Source of the DNA: an uncultured Alphaproteobacteria bacterium
Lineage (GTDB): Bacteria; Pseudomonadota; Alphaproteobacteria; HIMB59; GCA-002718135
NCBI GenBank assembly: GCA_902627245.1
Contig: CACOIH010000010.1
Span: 1 to 47,319 of the forward strand
Length of the DNA: 47,319 nucleotides
Direction of reading: 5' to 3'
Numbering within the stretch: the first letter of the stretch is position 1; every line of letters begins with the position of its first letter. The notes under the pieces were generated by a model. The model was not told the origin of the DNA. It searched no databases and saw nothing but the letters and a program-made list of their open reading frames with translations. This document shows, in pieces, positions 8,052-16,703 of this stretch. The position numbers and the translations under genes were made by a program.

Positions 8052-8522
8052 TTAAATTTTTGAATTTACTTCCTGTCTTTCATTTTCTTCTTTTTCAGGA
8101 ATAACGTATGCAACTGCACAGTGTTCTAAACAATATGGTTTTTCTTCGAACCTATCCTTTCCACAAAAATGAAAGTCATTTTCATCAGGGTGTCCTACAG
8201 GCCACTCGCATCCTCTTTTAACTGAAGAATTAAATAAGTTTTTTACTACTGGTTGGAAAGAAGAAGTTTCATTAACTGGCCTTATCTCTTCTTGTTTACT
8301 TTCAAAATTCAATTTTGGCATTACTGGGGATCGTGCTTTTTTTCTATCTGGTTTTACAGCACTCCTTCTTATAGGAGATGGCCTTCTTTCAAGTCCAATT
8401 CTATGAGCTTTTCCAACAACTGCGTTTTTAGTAAAACCTAATAATTTTCCAATCTGTGCTGTAGGTAGACCTTGATCCCACAAATCTCTTAGTTTTGCTA
8501 CGTTGTTTTCATCCCAAGGCAT
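8052..8522 (-). CDS. gcrA: GcrA cell-cycle regulator
   Basis: A 156-residue alphaproteobacterial transcription factor. The N-terminal helix-turn-helix 'LRDLWDQGLPTAQIGKLLG' followed by 'KNAVVGKAHRIGL' is the GcrA signature. The C-terminus carries the family's Cys/His block, 'CEWPVGHP' then 'FCGKDRFEEKPYCLEH'. In Caulobacter, GcrA binds sigma-70 and acts at promoters containing GANTC sites methylated by CcrM. Its presence supports the alphaproteobacterial assignment. No ccrM or ctrA is in the window. It is divergent from pgk across 138 bases. Confidence 0.95.
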   Translation of the reverse strand: MPWDENNVAKLRDLWDQGLPTAQIGKLLGFTKNAVVGKAHRIGLERRPSPIRRSAVKPDRKKARSPVMPKLNFESKQEEIRPVNETSSFQPVVKNLFNSSVKRGCEWPVGHPDENDFHFCGKDRFEEKPYCLEHCAVAYVIPEKEENERQEVNSKI

Positions 8523-8660
8523 AATTAATCTATAATACTACATTTAGTAGTTTAAAAAAGCTTTAATATACTAAATATATGTATTAAAAAAGATAAAACT
8601 GCAAATTTTTGAAAAAAATCAATGATATCAAGCATTTTTTTTATAATGATGTGAATAGAA
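8523..8660. promoter_or_regulatory. Divergent gcrA/pgk promoter region
   Basis: This 138-base gap must hold both promoters. On the plus strand a perfect TATAAT (8642-8647) lies 13 bases before the pgk ATG, predicting a leader of only a few bases. On the minus strand a TATTAT (8532-8537) lies just before the gcrA ATG. A short dyad, ACTAC-N5-GTAGT (8537-8551), lies near gcrA. I see no GANTC site and no convincing -35 box. Confidence 0.4.
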
Positions 8661-9857
8661 ATGAAAGAATTAAAAAATCTAGACTGCACAAACAAAAGAA
8701 TAATTGTGCGCGTCGATTTAAACGTACCAGTTTTTGAAGATAAAATAACTGATCATTCAAGAATTCATGCAATTATCCCCACACTAAAAAAACTAATTAA
8801 AAATAAAAATAAAGTATTCTTAATTGCACATTTTGGTAGGCCTAATGGAGAAGTTAATAAAAAATATTCTACTAAGTTTTTATGTCCAGAATTAAAAAGA
8901 TTGTTAAATCTAAAAACAATTCATTTTTTAGATAACTATGAAAATAAAATAATTGAAACTAGAATTTCTGAAATGAACTTAGGGGAAATTTGCCTATTAG
9001 AAAATATTCGGTTTAATATTGAAGAAGAAAAAAATGATCTTAATTTTTCAAAATTATTAGCTTCTTGTTTTGATATTTATATTAATGATGCTTTTTCTGC
9101 TTCACATCGTAATCACGCATCAATAACAGGTCTAACTAAATATTTACCTTCATATGCAGGATTAAGCTTCTCTAAAGAAATTGAAAATTTAGATAAATTT
9201 TTAGAAAATTCAAATAAACCAAATTTGGCAATTATAGGTGGTTCAAAGGTTTCAACAAAAATTAAAGTTTTGGAGAATTTAGTCGAAATTTTTGACTCTA
9301 TAGTAATTGGTGGTGCAATGGCTAACACATTCTTGTTATCAAATAATTATAATGTTGGATCTTCTTTAGTAGAAAATGATTTTATCAATTTATCAAAAGA
9401 AATACAAGAAAAGGCAAAATCAAAAAACTGCAAAATATTTTTACCAATTGATGTTGTTTGTTCTAAAAATCTAGAAGATAAAGAAAATATTCAGAGTTAC
9501 TCAATTAACAATGTTCCAAGCGATCAAATGATTCTAGATGTTGGTGAAAAAAGTACAAAATTAATTTCAGATGAAATTTCAAAATCTAAATCAGTATTGT
9601 GGAATGGGCCTCTAGGTGCATTCGAGTACAATCCATTTGACAAAAGCACAATATCAGTTGCAAATATTATACTAGATATTTCAAGTAAGTCTGAATTAGA
9701 TGCTTTAGCTGGAGGAGGAGATACACTTGCAGCAATAAAAAAAGCACAAGCTAATGAAGCATTTAATTATTTATCTACAGCTGGAGGTGCTTTTTTAGAG
9801 TGGCTTGAGGGAAATAAATCTCCAGGATTTATAGCACTAAAAGAAAATAGATTATAA
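8661..9857 (+). CDS. pgk: Phosphoglycerate kinase
   Basis: A 398-residue cytoplasmic enzyme transferring phosphate between 1,3-bisphosphoglycerate and ADP. The N-terminal 'RVDLNVPV' and 'AHFGRPNG' bind 3-phosphoglycerate. 'NDAFSASHR' and 'GGSKVSTK' are core signatures, and 'GGGDTLAA' near the C-terminus is the nucleotide phosphate loop. Length is typical. It is isolated here from gap, fba and other glycolytic genes. The stop lies one base from the yciB stop on the other strand. Confidence 0.96.
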   Translation: MKELKNLDCTNKRIIVRVDLNVPVFEDKITDHSRIHAIIPTLKKLIKNKNKVFLIAHFGRPNGEVNKKYSTKFLCPELKRLLNLKTIHFLDNYENKIIETRISEMNLGEICLLENIRFNIEEEKNDLNFSKLLASCFDIYINDAFSASHRNHASITGLTKYLPSYAGLSFSKEIENLDKFLENSNKPNLAIIGGSKVSTKIKVLENLVEIFDSIVIGGAMANTFLLSNNYNVGSSLVENDFINLSKEIQEKAKSKNCKIFLPIDVVCSKNLEDKENIQSYSINNVPSDQMILDVGEKSTKLISDEISKSKSVLWNGPLGAFEYNPFDKSTISVANIILDISSKSELDALAGGGDTLAAIKKAQANEAFNYLSTAGGAFLEWLEGNKSPGFIALKENRL

Positions 9858-9858
9858 T

Positions 9859-10398
9859 CTAATCTTCTATTTGATATTTTTTAATCAGAGGAAACTGTGT
9901 CATAGTGAAAATAAATGTAATTGGCAAGATGCCAAAAACTTTAAAATTTACCCAAATGTCTGTACTTTGTGTCCTCCACACAATTTCATTTAGAACGGCA
10001 AGTGCAACAAAAAAAGCAATCCACCTCTGAGTTAATATTTTCCAACCATCTTCTTTTAGTTTTAGCGCTGCCCCCAAAAGATATCTCAAAAGAGGTTTTT
10101 TTACAACTATTCCTCCATATAAGATTAATGCAAAGACTAAATTTATTATAGTAGGTTTCATTTTGATAAAAATTTCGTTATCAAAATAAATTGTTAGACC
10201 GCCAAATATTAAAACAATAGTCGCTCCAAGAGTTGGCATAATTGGTATTTTCTTTTCAAGTAAGTAAGAAATTGCTACTGAAATTACAGTCGCTATCATT
10301 AGTGGAAGTATTGCATCCTGTAGACCACTTCTAGTATAGAAAATAAAGAATACTGCTAGTGGTCCTATATCAATTAATAATTTATAAATTGACTTCAT
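9859..10398 (-). CDS. yciB: Inner membrane-spanning protein YciB/IspZ (septation protein A family)
   Basis: A 179-residue polytopic membrane protein with about five hydrophobic segments. 'IDIGPLAVFFIFY' near the N-terminus, 'PTLGATIVLIFGGLTIYF', and the conserved 'LNEIVWR' followed by 'WVNFKVFGILPITFIFT' are family blocks. The family is linked to envelope integrity and septation, and its biochemical function is unsettled. Its ATG overlaps the ftsY stop by four bases, so it is the last gene of the dapF-mtaB-ftsY-yciB operon, a normal alphaproteobacterial order. Confidence 0.9.
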   Translation of the reverse strand: MKSIYKLLIDIGPLAVFFIFYTRSGLQDAILPLMIATVISVAISYLLEKKIPIMPTLGATIVLIFGGLTIYFDNEIFIKMKPTIINLVFALILYGGIVVKKPLLRYLLGAALKLKEDGWKILTQRWIAFFVALAVLNEIVWRTQSTDIWVNFKVFGILPITFIFTMTQFPLIKKYQIED

Positions 10399-11315
10399 TT
10401 TTGTTCATCTAAATTTAAAATAGATCTAGCAAAGCTTCGAGAATCAAAATTTACAAGATCCTCAACACTTTCACCAAGACCCACATAACTTATAGGGATT
10501 TCAAGTTTATTTGCAATTGAAATCAATGCTCCACCTTTAGCCGTTCCATCTAATTTAGTTATTATAAGACTTGATACCTTAAGTTCATTTCCAAATATTT
10601 CCGCTTGTTTAATCATATTAGAACCATTTGTTCCATCTAAAACTAATACAGTTTCAACTTTAATAGAGGAGTCAATTTTAGAAATAACATTTTTCATTTT
10701 AATTAACTGATTTATAAGGTTTGTATTATTTGATAATCTTCCAGCAGTATCAACAAGTAAAAAATCATAATCTTCTTTTTCAAATTTTTCAGTTGCTTGA
10801 TATGCAATACTTGCTGGATCTTGATTACTTTTTCCAGCAATAAAACTAGTATTGTTTTTTTTTGCCCAATTTTCCAATTGTTCAACCGCAGCTGCTCTAA
10901 AAGTATCACAAGCTGCAATTAGAGTTTTTTTATTTGATGAAACTTTATTCGCAATTTTACCAATAGTTGTTGTCTTTCCACTACCATTTACTCCAACAAA
11001 AATTAATATTTTTTTCTCATCACTGTCTGCATCTATAAGTATGTGTTCTCTAGGTAGCAAGATGCTTTGTATATTTTCAGCTAAAACTTCTAGAACGGTT
11101 TTTATTTCATCATCATTTGAAATTCTAAATTTGTTTATTGAAATTAGCAACTTATTTACAACATCTAAGCTTATATCGGACGAAATAAGAACACTCTCTA
11201 ATTCTTCTAAAGTTACATCATCAATTTTCTTTTTTTTTAAAATTTCTAAAATATTAAAAGAAAGTGCGTTTGAAGTCTTGCTTAACCTACTTTTAAAAAT
11301 TGAGAAAAAACTCAT
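10395..11315 (-). CDS. ftsY: Signal recognition particle receptor FtsY
   Basis: A 306-residue SRP GTPase that docks SRP-ribosome complexes at the membrane. An N-terminal helix ('MSFFSIFKSRLSKT') leads into the N domain. G-domain motifs in order are 'GVNGSGKTTTIGK' (P-loop), 'DTFRAAAVEQL', 'DTAGR', and 'TKLDGTAKGG', with 'YVGLGESVEDL' at the C-terminus. The long acidic A domain of E. coli FtsY is absent, as usual in alphaproteobacteria and compact genomes. It overlaps mtaB by four bases upstream and yciB by four downstream. Its partner ffh starts about 2.3 kb away on the other strand. Confidence 0.96.
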   Translation of the reverse strand: MSFFSIFKSRLSKTSNALSFNILEILKKKKIDDVTLEELESVLISSDISLDVVNKLLISINKFRISNDDEIKTVLEVLAENIQSILLPREHILIDADSDEKKILIFVGVNGSGKTTTIGKIANKVSSNKKTLIAACDTFRAAAVEQLENWAKKNNTSFIAGKSNQDPASIAYQATEKFEKEDYDFLLVDTAGRLSNNTNLINQLIKMKNVISKIDSSIKVETVLVLDGTNGSNMIKQAEIFGNELKVSSLIITKLDGTAKGGALISIANKLEIPISYVGLGESVEDLVNFDSRSFARSILNLDEQK

Positions 11316-12571
11316 ATTTTTTTTGCTAATAGCATATCATTTTCTACACTCGTATATATACAGGATATTATATTCCCCTCTTTAAATTCTTTCTCAAGTT
11401 TTACTTTTAAAAAATGTTGATCTTTTCCTAATGAAAAATTTTCTTTTCTACTTTCCACTAAAATTCGTTCTTTCTTTCCAATATTTTTTTTTAAATGTTG
11501 TCTTAATTTTTCAATACCTTTTTCTCTAAGTCTTCTTGCTCTATCTTTTATAATATTTTTTTTAACTTGAGGCATTCTAGATGCAGGAGTGTTTTCTCTT
11601 GGTGAATACGGGAAAATATGAAGATGAGTTAAGTTACATTCGTCAACTAGTTTAATTGAATCTTGAAACATTGCTTCTGTCTCCGTTGGAAAACCAGCTA
11701 TTATATCAGCACCAAAAGTAGCATCTTTGCGAACAGACAAAACTTTCTTACAAAAATTAATTGCCATTTCTCGTGAATGCCTTCTTTTCATTCTTTTCAA
11801 AATTAGATTGTTTCCAGCTTGTAAGCTTATATGAAAATGAGGCATTAATCGTTTTTCTTTTAAAACATCCCAAAAATCTTCATCTATTTCTGCGCAGTCA
11901 ATTGAAGATAAACGTAGTTGTTTTAATTCAGGCACTAATTTTAGAATTCTTTTGATTAAGTTTGAAAAAGTTGGTTTTGCAGGAAGATCTTTTCCATAAT
12001 CAGTTATATCTACTCCTGTTAAAACAACTTCATTATATCCATTGCTAACAATATTTTTTATTTTATTTACTATTTCACCAGCAGGTACACTTCTATTATT
12101 TCCTCGACCAAATGGAATTATACAAAAAGTACAGCGATGATTACAACCTTGTTGTATCTCAATATAAGCTCTTGATTTTCCTTCAAATTTTTCAATAGAA
12201 TTTGGTACTGTTTTAATTTCTTCTAATATATTTCCTACTTTAAAATTTTGGGTTTGATCTATATTTTTCCATGTTAAAGCTTCTAATTTTTCAGTATTGC
12301 CAATAATTGAGTCTACTTCTTTTAAGTTTTTATATTTCAATGGATTAATTTGAGCCGCACATCCAGTTACTACTATTTTATTATTAGGAAAATTTTTTTT
12401 TGCTTTTCTAATCTCATAAGATACTTTTTTTTCAGCTTCTTGAGTTACGGCACAAGAATTTATAACTGTTACATTATCCAAATTATTAACTTCAAGATGG
12501 TTTTTAATAATTTCACCTTCATAAATATTCAATCTACAGCCTAGATTAACTATATGGTTTTTATTTTTCAT
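11312..12571 (-). CDS. mtaB: tRNA t6A37 methylthiotransferase MtaB
   Basis: A 419-residue radical-SAM enzyme converting t6A to ms2t6A at tRNA position 37. The N-terminal MTTase domain supplies three cluster cysteines ('NLGCRLN', 'NSCAV', 'TGCAAQ'). The radical-SAM motif 'CNHRCTFCIIPFGRG' gives the CxxxCxxC set, and the C-terminus is a short TRAM-like beta region. The 'GCRLN' block and the missing long RimO/MiaB insertions favour MtaB over MiaB and RimO. It starts three bases after dapF and overlaps ftsY by four. Confidence 0.93.
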   Translation of the reverse strand: MKNKNHIVNLGCRLNIYEGEIIKNHLEVNNLDNVTVINSCAVTQEAEKKVSYEIRKAKKNFPNNKIVVTGCAAQINPLKYKNLKEVDSIIGNTEKLEALTWKNIDQTQNFKVGNILEEIKTVPNSIEKFEGKSRAYIEIQQGCNHRCTFCIIPFGRGNNRSVPAGEIVNKIKNIVSNGYNEVVLTGVDITDYGKDLPAKPTFSNLIKRILKLVPELKQLRLSSIDCAEIDEDFWDVLKEKRLMPHFHISLQAGNNLILKRMKRRHSREMAINFCKKVLSVRKDATFGADIIAGFPTETEAMFQDSIKLVDECNLTHLHIFPYSPRENTPASRMPQVKKNIIKDRARRLREKGIEKLRQHLKKNIGKKERILVESRKENFSLGKDQHFLKVKLEKEFKEGNIISCIYTSVENDMLLAKKI

Positions 12572-12574
12572 TAA

Positions 12575-13393
12575 TTATATTTCTAAACTACCTTGATAAC
12601 TTATTTCAGCGGGCCCAATCATAATAGCTTCATTATTAATTATATTTATATGCAGAGATCCTTTTTCAAGTTTCACTTCAGCATTATTTTCAATTAATCC
12701 TTTTTTCCAAGCTGCATATACAGCTGCACAGGCACCACTGCCGCAAGCTAACGTTATTCCAACCCCTCTTTCCCAAACCCTCATTTGAATTGATTTTGAA
12801 TCAATAACTTCAACTATTTCAACATTAGTTTTTTTTGGAAAAAGCTCATGATTTTCTATTTCAGGTCCTATGCTTTCAAGATCAGTTTTATAAATTGATT
12901 TTCCAAAAAAAACTACATGCGGATTACCAATATTTACTGCAACTCCCTTACTATATCCATCAATTGAAATTGGTATATTCATTGTGTCAACTTCTTTTCT
13001 TAAAGGAATCTTTTCCCAAGTATTTTTAATTAAACCCATATTGACACTTATATTTCCACCTATTTTTTTTGATTCTAATATTCCTGCAATAGATTGTATT
13101 TTTAAAATTTTTTTATCAGTATCTTCATCAAATAATATTTTTGCTACGCAACGTGTACCATTGCCACAAGCTTCAGCTCTATCACCACCCGGATTAAAAA
13201 TTTCAATTTCAGCATCAGCACTTTGATTATCTGTATTATCAATAGTGATTAATTGATCGCACCCTGCTCCAGTTCTCCTATCGCTAAGTCTCTTAATAAT
13301 ACTTTCCGTTATCTCAATATTGTTAGACCTTTTATCTATAATTACGAAATCGTTGCCTAGGCCATGCATTTTTATAAAGTCTACTTTTTGCAT
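12575..13393 (-). CDS. dapF: Diaminopimelate epimerase
   Basis: A 272-residue cofactor-independent epimerase converting LL- to meso-diaminopimelate for lysine and peptidoglycan. Both catalytic cysteines are present: Cys76 in 'ACGNGTRC' and a second in 'LACGSGACAAVYA'. The start 'FIKMHGLGNDFVIID' is a family signature. It is the first gene of the minus-strand operon, divergent from ffh. asd, an earlier step of the same pathway, ends the facing ffh operon. Confidence 0.96.
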   Translation of the reverse strand: MQKVDFIKMHGLGNDFVIIDKRSNNIEITESIIKRLSDRRTGAGCDQLITIDNTDNQSADAEIEIFNPGGDRAEACGNGTRCVAKILFDEDTDKKILKIQSIAGILESKKIGGNISVNMGLIKNTWEKIPLRKEVDTMNIPISIDGYSKGVAVNIGNPHVVFFGKSIYKTDLESIGPEIENHELFPKKTNVEIVEVIDSKSIQMRVWERGVGITLACGSGACAAVYAAWKKGLIENNAEVKLEKGSLHINIINNEAIMIGPAEISYQGSLEI

Positions 13394-13539
13394 ATTTGTT
13401 TTATAACCTAATTTATCAATAAATCTCAGTAAATATGGGAAATTTAAGAATACTTGACTTTCAATTATTCAGCTAATACAGGGTCATAAACAAATCCTAT
13501 ATTTGTAAACGATTTAGCTTGTTACAATTGTGATAGGTG
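13394..13539. promoter_or_regulatory. Divergent dapF/ffh promoter region
   Basis: The gap between dapF and the ffh leader hairpin holds no gene I can support. A TACAAT (13523-13528) could serve as the -10 box for ffh, putting the transcript start near 13535, just before the leader hairpin. A TTGACT lies further upstream near 13455, too far to pair with it. Promoter calls here are tentative. Confidence 0.3.
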
Positions 13540-13568
13540 CTCTAGCCCACGAGTTTCGTGCCCTGGAG
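13540..13568 (+). promoter_or_regulatory. Structured RNA leader hairpin upstream of ffh
   Basis: A two-part hairpin. The outer arms CTCTAG (13540-13545) and CTGGAG (13563-13568) pair over six bases with one G-U. A symmetric CC/CC internal loop follows, then inner arms CACGA (13548-13552) and TCGTG (13556-13560) close a GTT loop. The block is much richer in G+C than its surroundings and lies 21 bases before the ffh ATG, right after a possible -10 box. An 'ffh' leader motif was described in Candidatus Pelagibacter ubique by comparative genomics, and this may be the same class, but I have not aligned it. Autoregulation of SRP synthesis is inference. Confidence 0.55.
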
Positions 13569-13589
13569 TTAAAATGCTATTGGAGAATT

Positions 13590-14954
13590 ATGTTTGATGC
13601 GCTGAACACAAAATTTGAAAAAATTGTTCAAAGTATAAGGGGTAAGGCTGTTATATCAGAAAAAGATCTAGAAGCTACATTACGTGAAATTCGAATTGCT
13701 CTCTTAGAGGCGGATGTATCTTTAGTTGTAGTAAAAGATTTCATCAATTCTATCAAGACAAATATTTTGGGAAAAGAAATACTTAAATCAGTTAAGCCAG
13801 ATCAAATGATTATAAAGCTTGTCCAAGACGAACTTGTAAAGATTCTTGGATCAGAAAACGAAACTCTAAATTCATCATCTTCACAATTAACTAAAATATT
13901 ATTTTGTGGATTACAGGGTTCTGGAAAAACAACATCAATTGCTAAACTTTCACATTTTTTAAAGAAATCTTCAAAGAAAAAAATTTTACTAGCATCAGCA
14001 GATATATACAGACCTGCAGCTCAAGAACAATTAAAAGTATTAGCTAAAGAAACGGGTTCAGATTTTTTTAGTCATGATTTATCATCAACTGATAAAATTA
14101 TTGATGAGTCCACAGTGTATGCTCAAAAAAATTTATTTGATATTCTTATTTTAGATACAGCTGGAAGACAGGTAATAGATAAAAAGTTAATGAGTGAATT
14201 AATAGAAATTGAAAATAAGTTTAAGCCTGATGAAACCTTGCTAGTAGCAGATGCTCTAACAGGACAAGATGCAGCAAACGTAGCAAAAAGTTTTTCTGAC
14301 GCCGTAAATATTACTGGATCAATTTTAACAAGAATTGATGGTGATAGCAGAGGTGGTGCAGCACTATCAATTAAATCGATCACAAATTCTCCTATAAAAT
14401 TTATAGGTTTAGGTGAAAAGATAGAAGACTTTGAACCTTTCCATCCTGAAAGAATTGCTCAGAGAATTTTAGGTATGGGAGATATCGTTTCTCTTGTCGA
14501 AAAGGCTGCAGAGAGTCTTGATAAAGAAGAAATGCAAGATATGGCAAAAAAAATTGCCAAAGGAAAATTTGATCTTGAAGATTTTGCAAATCAGTTAAAA
14601 CAAATGGGCAAAATGGGAGGGGTTTCAGGTTTACTTTCAATGATGCCTGGTGTTTCAAAAGCACAAAAGTTAATGGCTGAAAATAACATTTCTAATTCAA
14701 TGATCGATAAACAGATAGCAATAATTAATTCAATGACAAAAAAAGAGAGAGCTGATCCAGATATAATAAAAGCCTCACGTAAAATAAGAATTTCAAATGG
14801 ATCTGGAACAAAAGTTCAAGATGTTAACAGATTGTTAAAACAGTTTCTCCAATCACAGAAAATGATGAAGAGAATGAAATCAATGGGCAAAGGAGGAATT
14901 CCCAGTGATTTAATGCAAAAATTACAGGGAAATTTTCCCCCAAATATAAATTAG
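13590..14954 (+). CDS. ffh: Signal recognition particle protein Ffh
   Basis: A 454-residue SRP GTPase that binds signal sequences and 4.5S RNA. It has an N domain from 'MFDALNTKFEKIVQSIRGK', a G domain with 'GLQGSGKTTSIAKL', 'DIYRPAAQEQL', 'DTAGR' and 'TRIDGDSRGGAA', and a methionine-rich M domain after about residue 300 ('QMGKMGGVSGLLSMMPG'). The ATG at 13590 is chosen because it begins the standard N-terminus and has GGAGA eight bases upstream. The tracked GTG at 13530 would add 20 unrelated residues across the leader hairpin. It heads the ffh-rpsP-rimM-trmD-rplS-leuCDB-asd run. Confidence 0.96.
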   Translation: MFDALNTKFEKIVQSIRGKAVISEKDLEATLREIRIALLEADVSLVVVKDFINSIKTNILGKEILKSVKPDQMIIKLVQDELVKILGSENETLNSSSSQLTKILFCGLQGSGKTTSIAKLSHFLKKSSKKKILLASADIYRPAAQEQLKVLAKETGSDFFSHDLSSTDKIIDESTVYAQKNLFDILILDTAGRQVIDKKLMSELIEIENKFKPDETLLVADALTGQDAANVAKSFSDAVNITGSILTRIDGDSRGGAALSIKSITNSPIKFIGLGEKIEDFEPFHPERIAQRILGMGDIVSLVEKAAESLDKEEMQDMAKKIAKGKFDLEDFANQLKQMGKMGGVSGLLSMMPGVSKAQKLMAENNISNSMIDKQIAIINSMTKKERADPDIIKASRKIRISNGSGTKVQDVNRLLKQFLQSQKMMKRMKSMGKGGIPSDLMQKLQGNFPPNIN

Positions 14955-14966
14955 AAAGGAAACAAA

Positions 14967-15473
14967 ATGCCAGTAAGAATAAGATTATCAAGAGGTGGAG
15001 CTAAAAAAAGACCATTTTACAGAATAGTTGTGGCTGATTCTAGAAGAGCAAGAGATGGAAAATTCATCGATCAAATTGGAACTTATAATCCAATGCTTCC
15101 AAAGGATAGTGCCGATAGAGTTAAAATGGATTTAGATAAAGCTAAAGAATGGATTTCAAAAGGGGCAAAACCCTCAGACAGAATTTCAATCTTTCTTAGC
15201 AATCTTGGTGTGATGCAAAAACCAGTTATTACTGAAAAAACAAAAAAACATTTACCTAAGAAAAAAGCACAAGAACGCTTAGCTGCTGCTAAAGAAAAAG
15301 AGGAAGCTGCTAAAGCCGCATCAGAAGAACCAAAAGCAGAAGAAGCAGTAGCAGAAGCTAAGCCAGCTGAAGACGCACAACCTGCTGAAGAACCAAAAGC
15401 AGAAGAAGCAGTAGCAGAAGCTAAGCCAGCTGAAGAGCCAAAAGCAGAAGAAGCTGAAGCTAAAAAAGAATAA
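14967..15473 (+). CDS. rpsP: 30S ribosomal protein S16 with long Ala/Glu/Lys/Pro tail
   Basis: The first ~80 residues are a normal S16 ('PVRIRLSRGGAKKRPFYRIV', 'IDQIGTYNPM'), a small-subunit assembly protein. The chain runs to 168 residues, about twice the usual length. The extension from about residue 90 is low-complexity and made of repeated EEPKAEEAVAEAKPAE-like units, strongly charged and probably disordered. It is preceded by AAAGGA, a good ribosome-binding site, 12 bases after ffh. Tailed S16 proteins occur in alphaproteobacteria; the function of this tail is unknown. Confidence 0.95.
   Translation: MPVRIRLSRGGAKKRPFYRIVVADSRRARDGKFIDQIGTYNPMLPKDSADRVKMDLDKAKEWISKGAKPSDRISIFLSNLGVMQKPVITEKTKKHLPKKKAQERLAAAKEKEEAAKAASEEPKAEEAVAEAKPAEDAQPAEEPKAEEAVAEAKPAEEPKAEEAEAKKE
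15324..15436 (+). repeat. Two identical 50-base direct repeats inside rpsP
   Basis: The segment beginning GAAGAACCAAAAGCAG occurs at 15324-15373 and again, with no mismatch, at 15387-15436, a 63-base period that keeps the frame. Each copy encodes EEPKAEEAVAEAKPAE. A third, partial copy (GAGCCAAAAGCAGAAGAAGC) follows. The exact nucleotide identity points to recent duplication or gene conversion, so tail length may vary between strains. Confidence 0.85.
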
Positions 15474-15487
15474 AATTTATTTTTGCT

Positions 15488-15994
15488 TTGAGTAATAAAG
15501 ATATTATTCCTGTTGGTCAGTTTGGAGCTCCTGTTGGTTTAAAAGGTGAAATAAAAGTTAATCTTATGACTACCTCATTTGAAGTTTTTAAAAATTTAAA
15601 ATACTACTATAATTTTGATGGTACAGTTTCTTGGAATTTTACGAATATTTTATTTAAAAATAATAAGTGCGTTGTTCAGCTTAAAGAATGCTTATTAAGA
15701 GAAGATGTCTTAAAGCTAAAAGGTCAAAAAATTTTCTCAAATAAGAAATTTTTTCCAAAAACAAAAGATAACGAATTTTACATAAACGACTTAATAGAAT
15801 GTACGATTTTTTTAAAAGATAATTCAAATATCGGAAAAGTTTTAAGTGTTCAAAATTTTGGTGCAGGTGATTTATTAGAACTCAAATATAATAATAATTT
15901 TATTCTTATACCTTTTGATAAAACAAATATCTTATCAGTTAATATTAATAAAAAAGAAATTATAGCTGATCCAATATCTGGTATTCTTGATTAA
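15488..15994 (+). CDS. rimM: 16S rRNA processing protein RimM
   Basis: A 168-residue assembly factor that binds S19 and matures the 30S head. The start 'IIPVGQFGAPVGLKGEIKV' is the RimM N-terminal barrel, and the C-terminal PRC-barrel includes 'NFGAGDLLELKY' and 'LIPFDKTNI'. The likely start is TTG at 15488, because no ATG lies before the conserved block. The gene is AT-rich and divergent in its middle. Position between rpsP and trmD is the standard order. Confidence 0.92.
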   Translation: MSNKDIIPVGQFGAPVGLKGEIKVNLMTTSFEVFKNLKYYYNFDGTVSWNFTNILFKNNKCVVQLKECLLREDVLKLKGQKIFSNKKFFPKTKDNEFYINDLIECTIFLKDNSNIGKVLSVQNFGAGDLLELKYNNNFILIPFDKTNILSVNINKKEIIADPISGILD

Positions 15995-15995
15995 A

Positions 15996-16703
15996 ATGAG
16001 AGTAGTAATTTTAACCTGTTATCCTGAGATGTTTCCTGGTTCTTTAGGTCATTCTATAATTGGAAATGCATTAGAAAATAAAAAATTTTCTCTTGAGATC
16101 ATCAATCTACATAATTTTGGAATTGATAAAAGAGGTAGTGTAGATGATGAGCCTTTTGGGGGAGGTCCTGGAATGGTAATCCGACCTGATGTGATAGAAA
16201 AAGCTTTAAATTCAATAATATTAAAAACTCATAATTTTTGCAAAATTTTTTTAACACCTTCTGGTCAACAACTATCACAAACTAAACTTAATAATTTATC
16301 AAAATATGATGAAATGGTCATTTTATGCGGTAGATTTGAAGGAGTTGACCAAAGAGCTATAGAAATACTTAGTTTTCAGGAAATAAGTATCGGTGATTAT
16401 GTCCTATCTGGTGGAGAGATTGCTGCTCAGGTGTTAGTTGAAGGTTGTATTCGTCTCATTCCTGGAGTATTAGGGCATCCACAAAGTTTATTAGAGGAAT
16501 CTTTTTCTAATAATCTTCTTGAATATCCTCACTACACCAGGCCAAAAAACTGGGAAGATACTCAAGGAAATAAACATGAGGTACCAAATGTTTTAACATC
16601 GGGTCATCATGAAAAAATTGGAAGATGGAGAAAAGATAAGGCAATAGAAAAAACTAAAAATCTAAGACCAGATCTTTTAAAAAAAGGATTAAACGATGAG
16701 TAA
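15996..16703 (+). CDS. trmD: tRNA (guanine37-N1)-methyltransferase TrmD
   Basis: A 235-residue SPOUT methyltransferase that makes m1G37 and prevents frameshifting. Signatures are '[15 protein letters not shown]', '[12 protein letters not shown]', '[11 protein letters not shown]', and the trefoil-knot SAM site '[12 protein letters not shown]'. The ATG at 15996, one base after the rimM stop, begins the family-standard N-terminus; the tracked TTG at 15987 adds only three residues. The stop overlaps the rplS start by eight bases. Confidence 0.95.
   Translation: MRVVILTCYPEMFPGSLGHSIIGNALENKKFSLEIINLHNFGIDKRGSVDDEPFGGGPGMVIRPDVIEKALNSIILKTHNFCKIFLTPSGQQLSQTKLNNLSKYDEMVILCGRFEGVDQRAIEILSFQEISIGDYVLSGGEIAAQVLVEGCIRLIPGVLGHPQSLLEESFSNNLLEYPHYTRPKNWEDTQGNKHEVPNVLTSGHHEKIGRWRKDKAIEKTKNLRPDLLKKGLNDE

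Noticed and set aside
10852-11385. Plus-strand ORF of 177 aa opposite ftsY
   Set aside because: Antisense shadow of the ftsY G domain and mtaB end; no recognisable motifs.
13530-13589. Longer ffh start at GTG 13530 (ORF track)
   Set aside because: It adds 20 residues unrelated to Ffh and reads through the GC-rich leader hairpin; the ATG at 13590 has GGAGA and the standard N-terminus.
15324-15436. Direct repeats in rpsP as a CRISPR-like array
   Set aside because: Only two full copies, in frame and coding; no spacers of uniform length and no cas genes.
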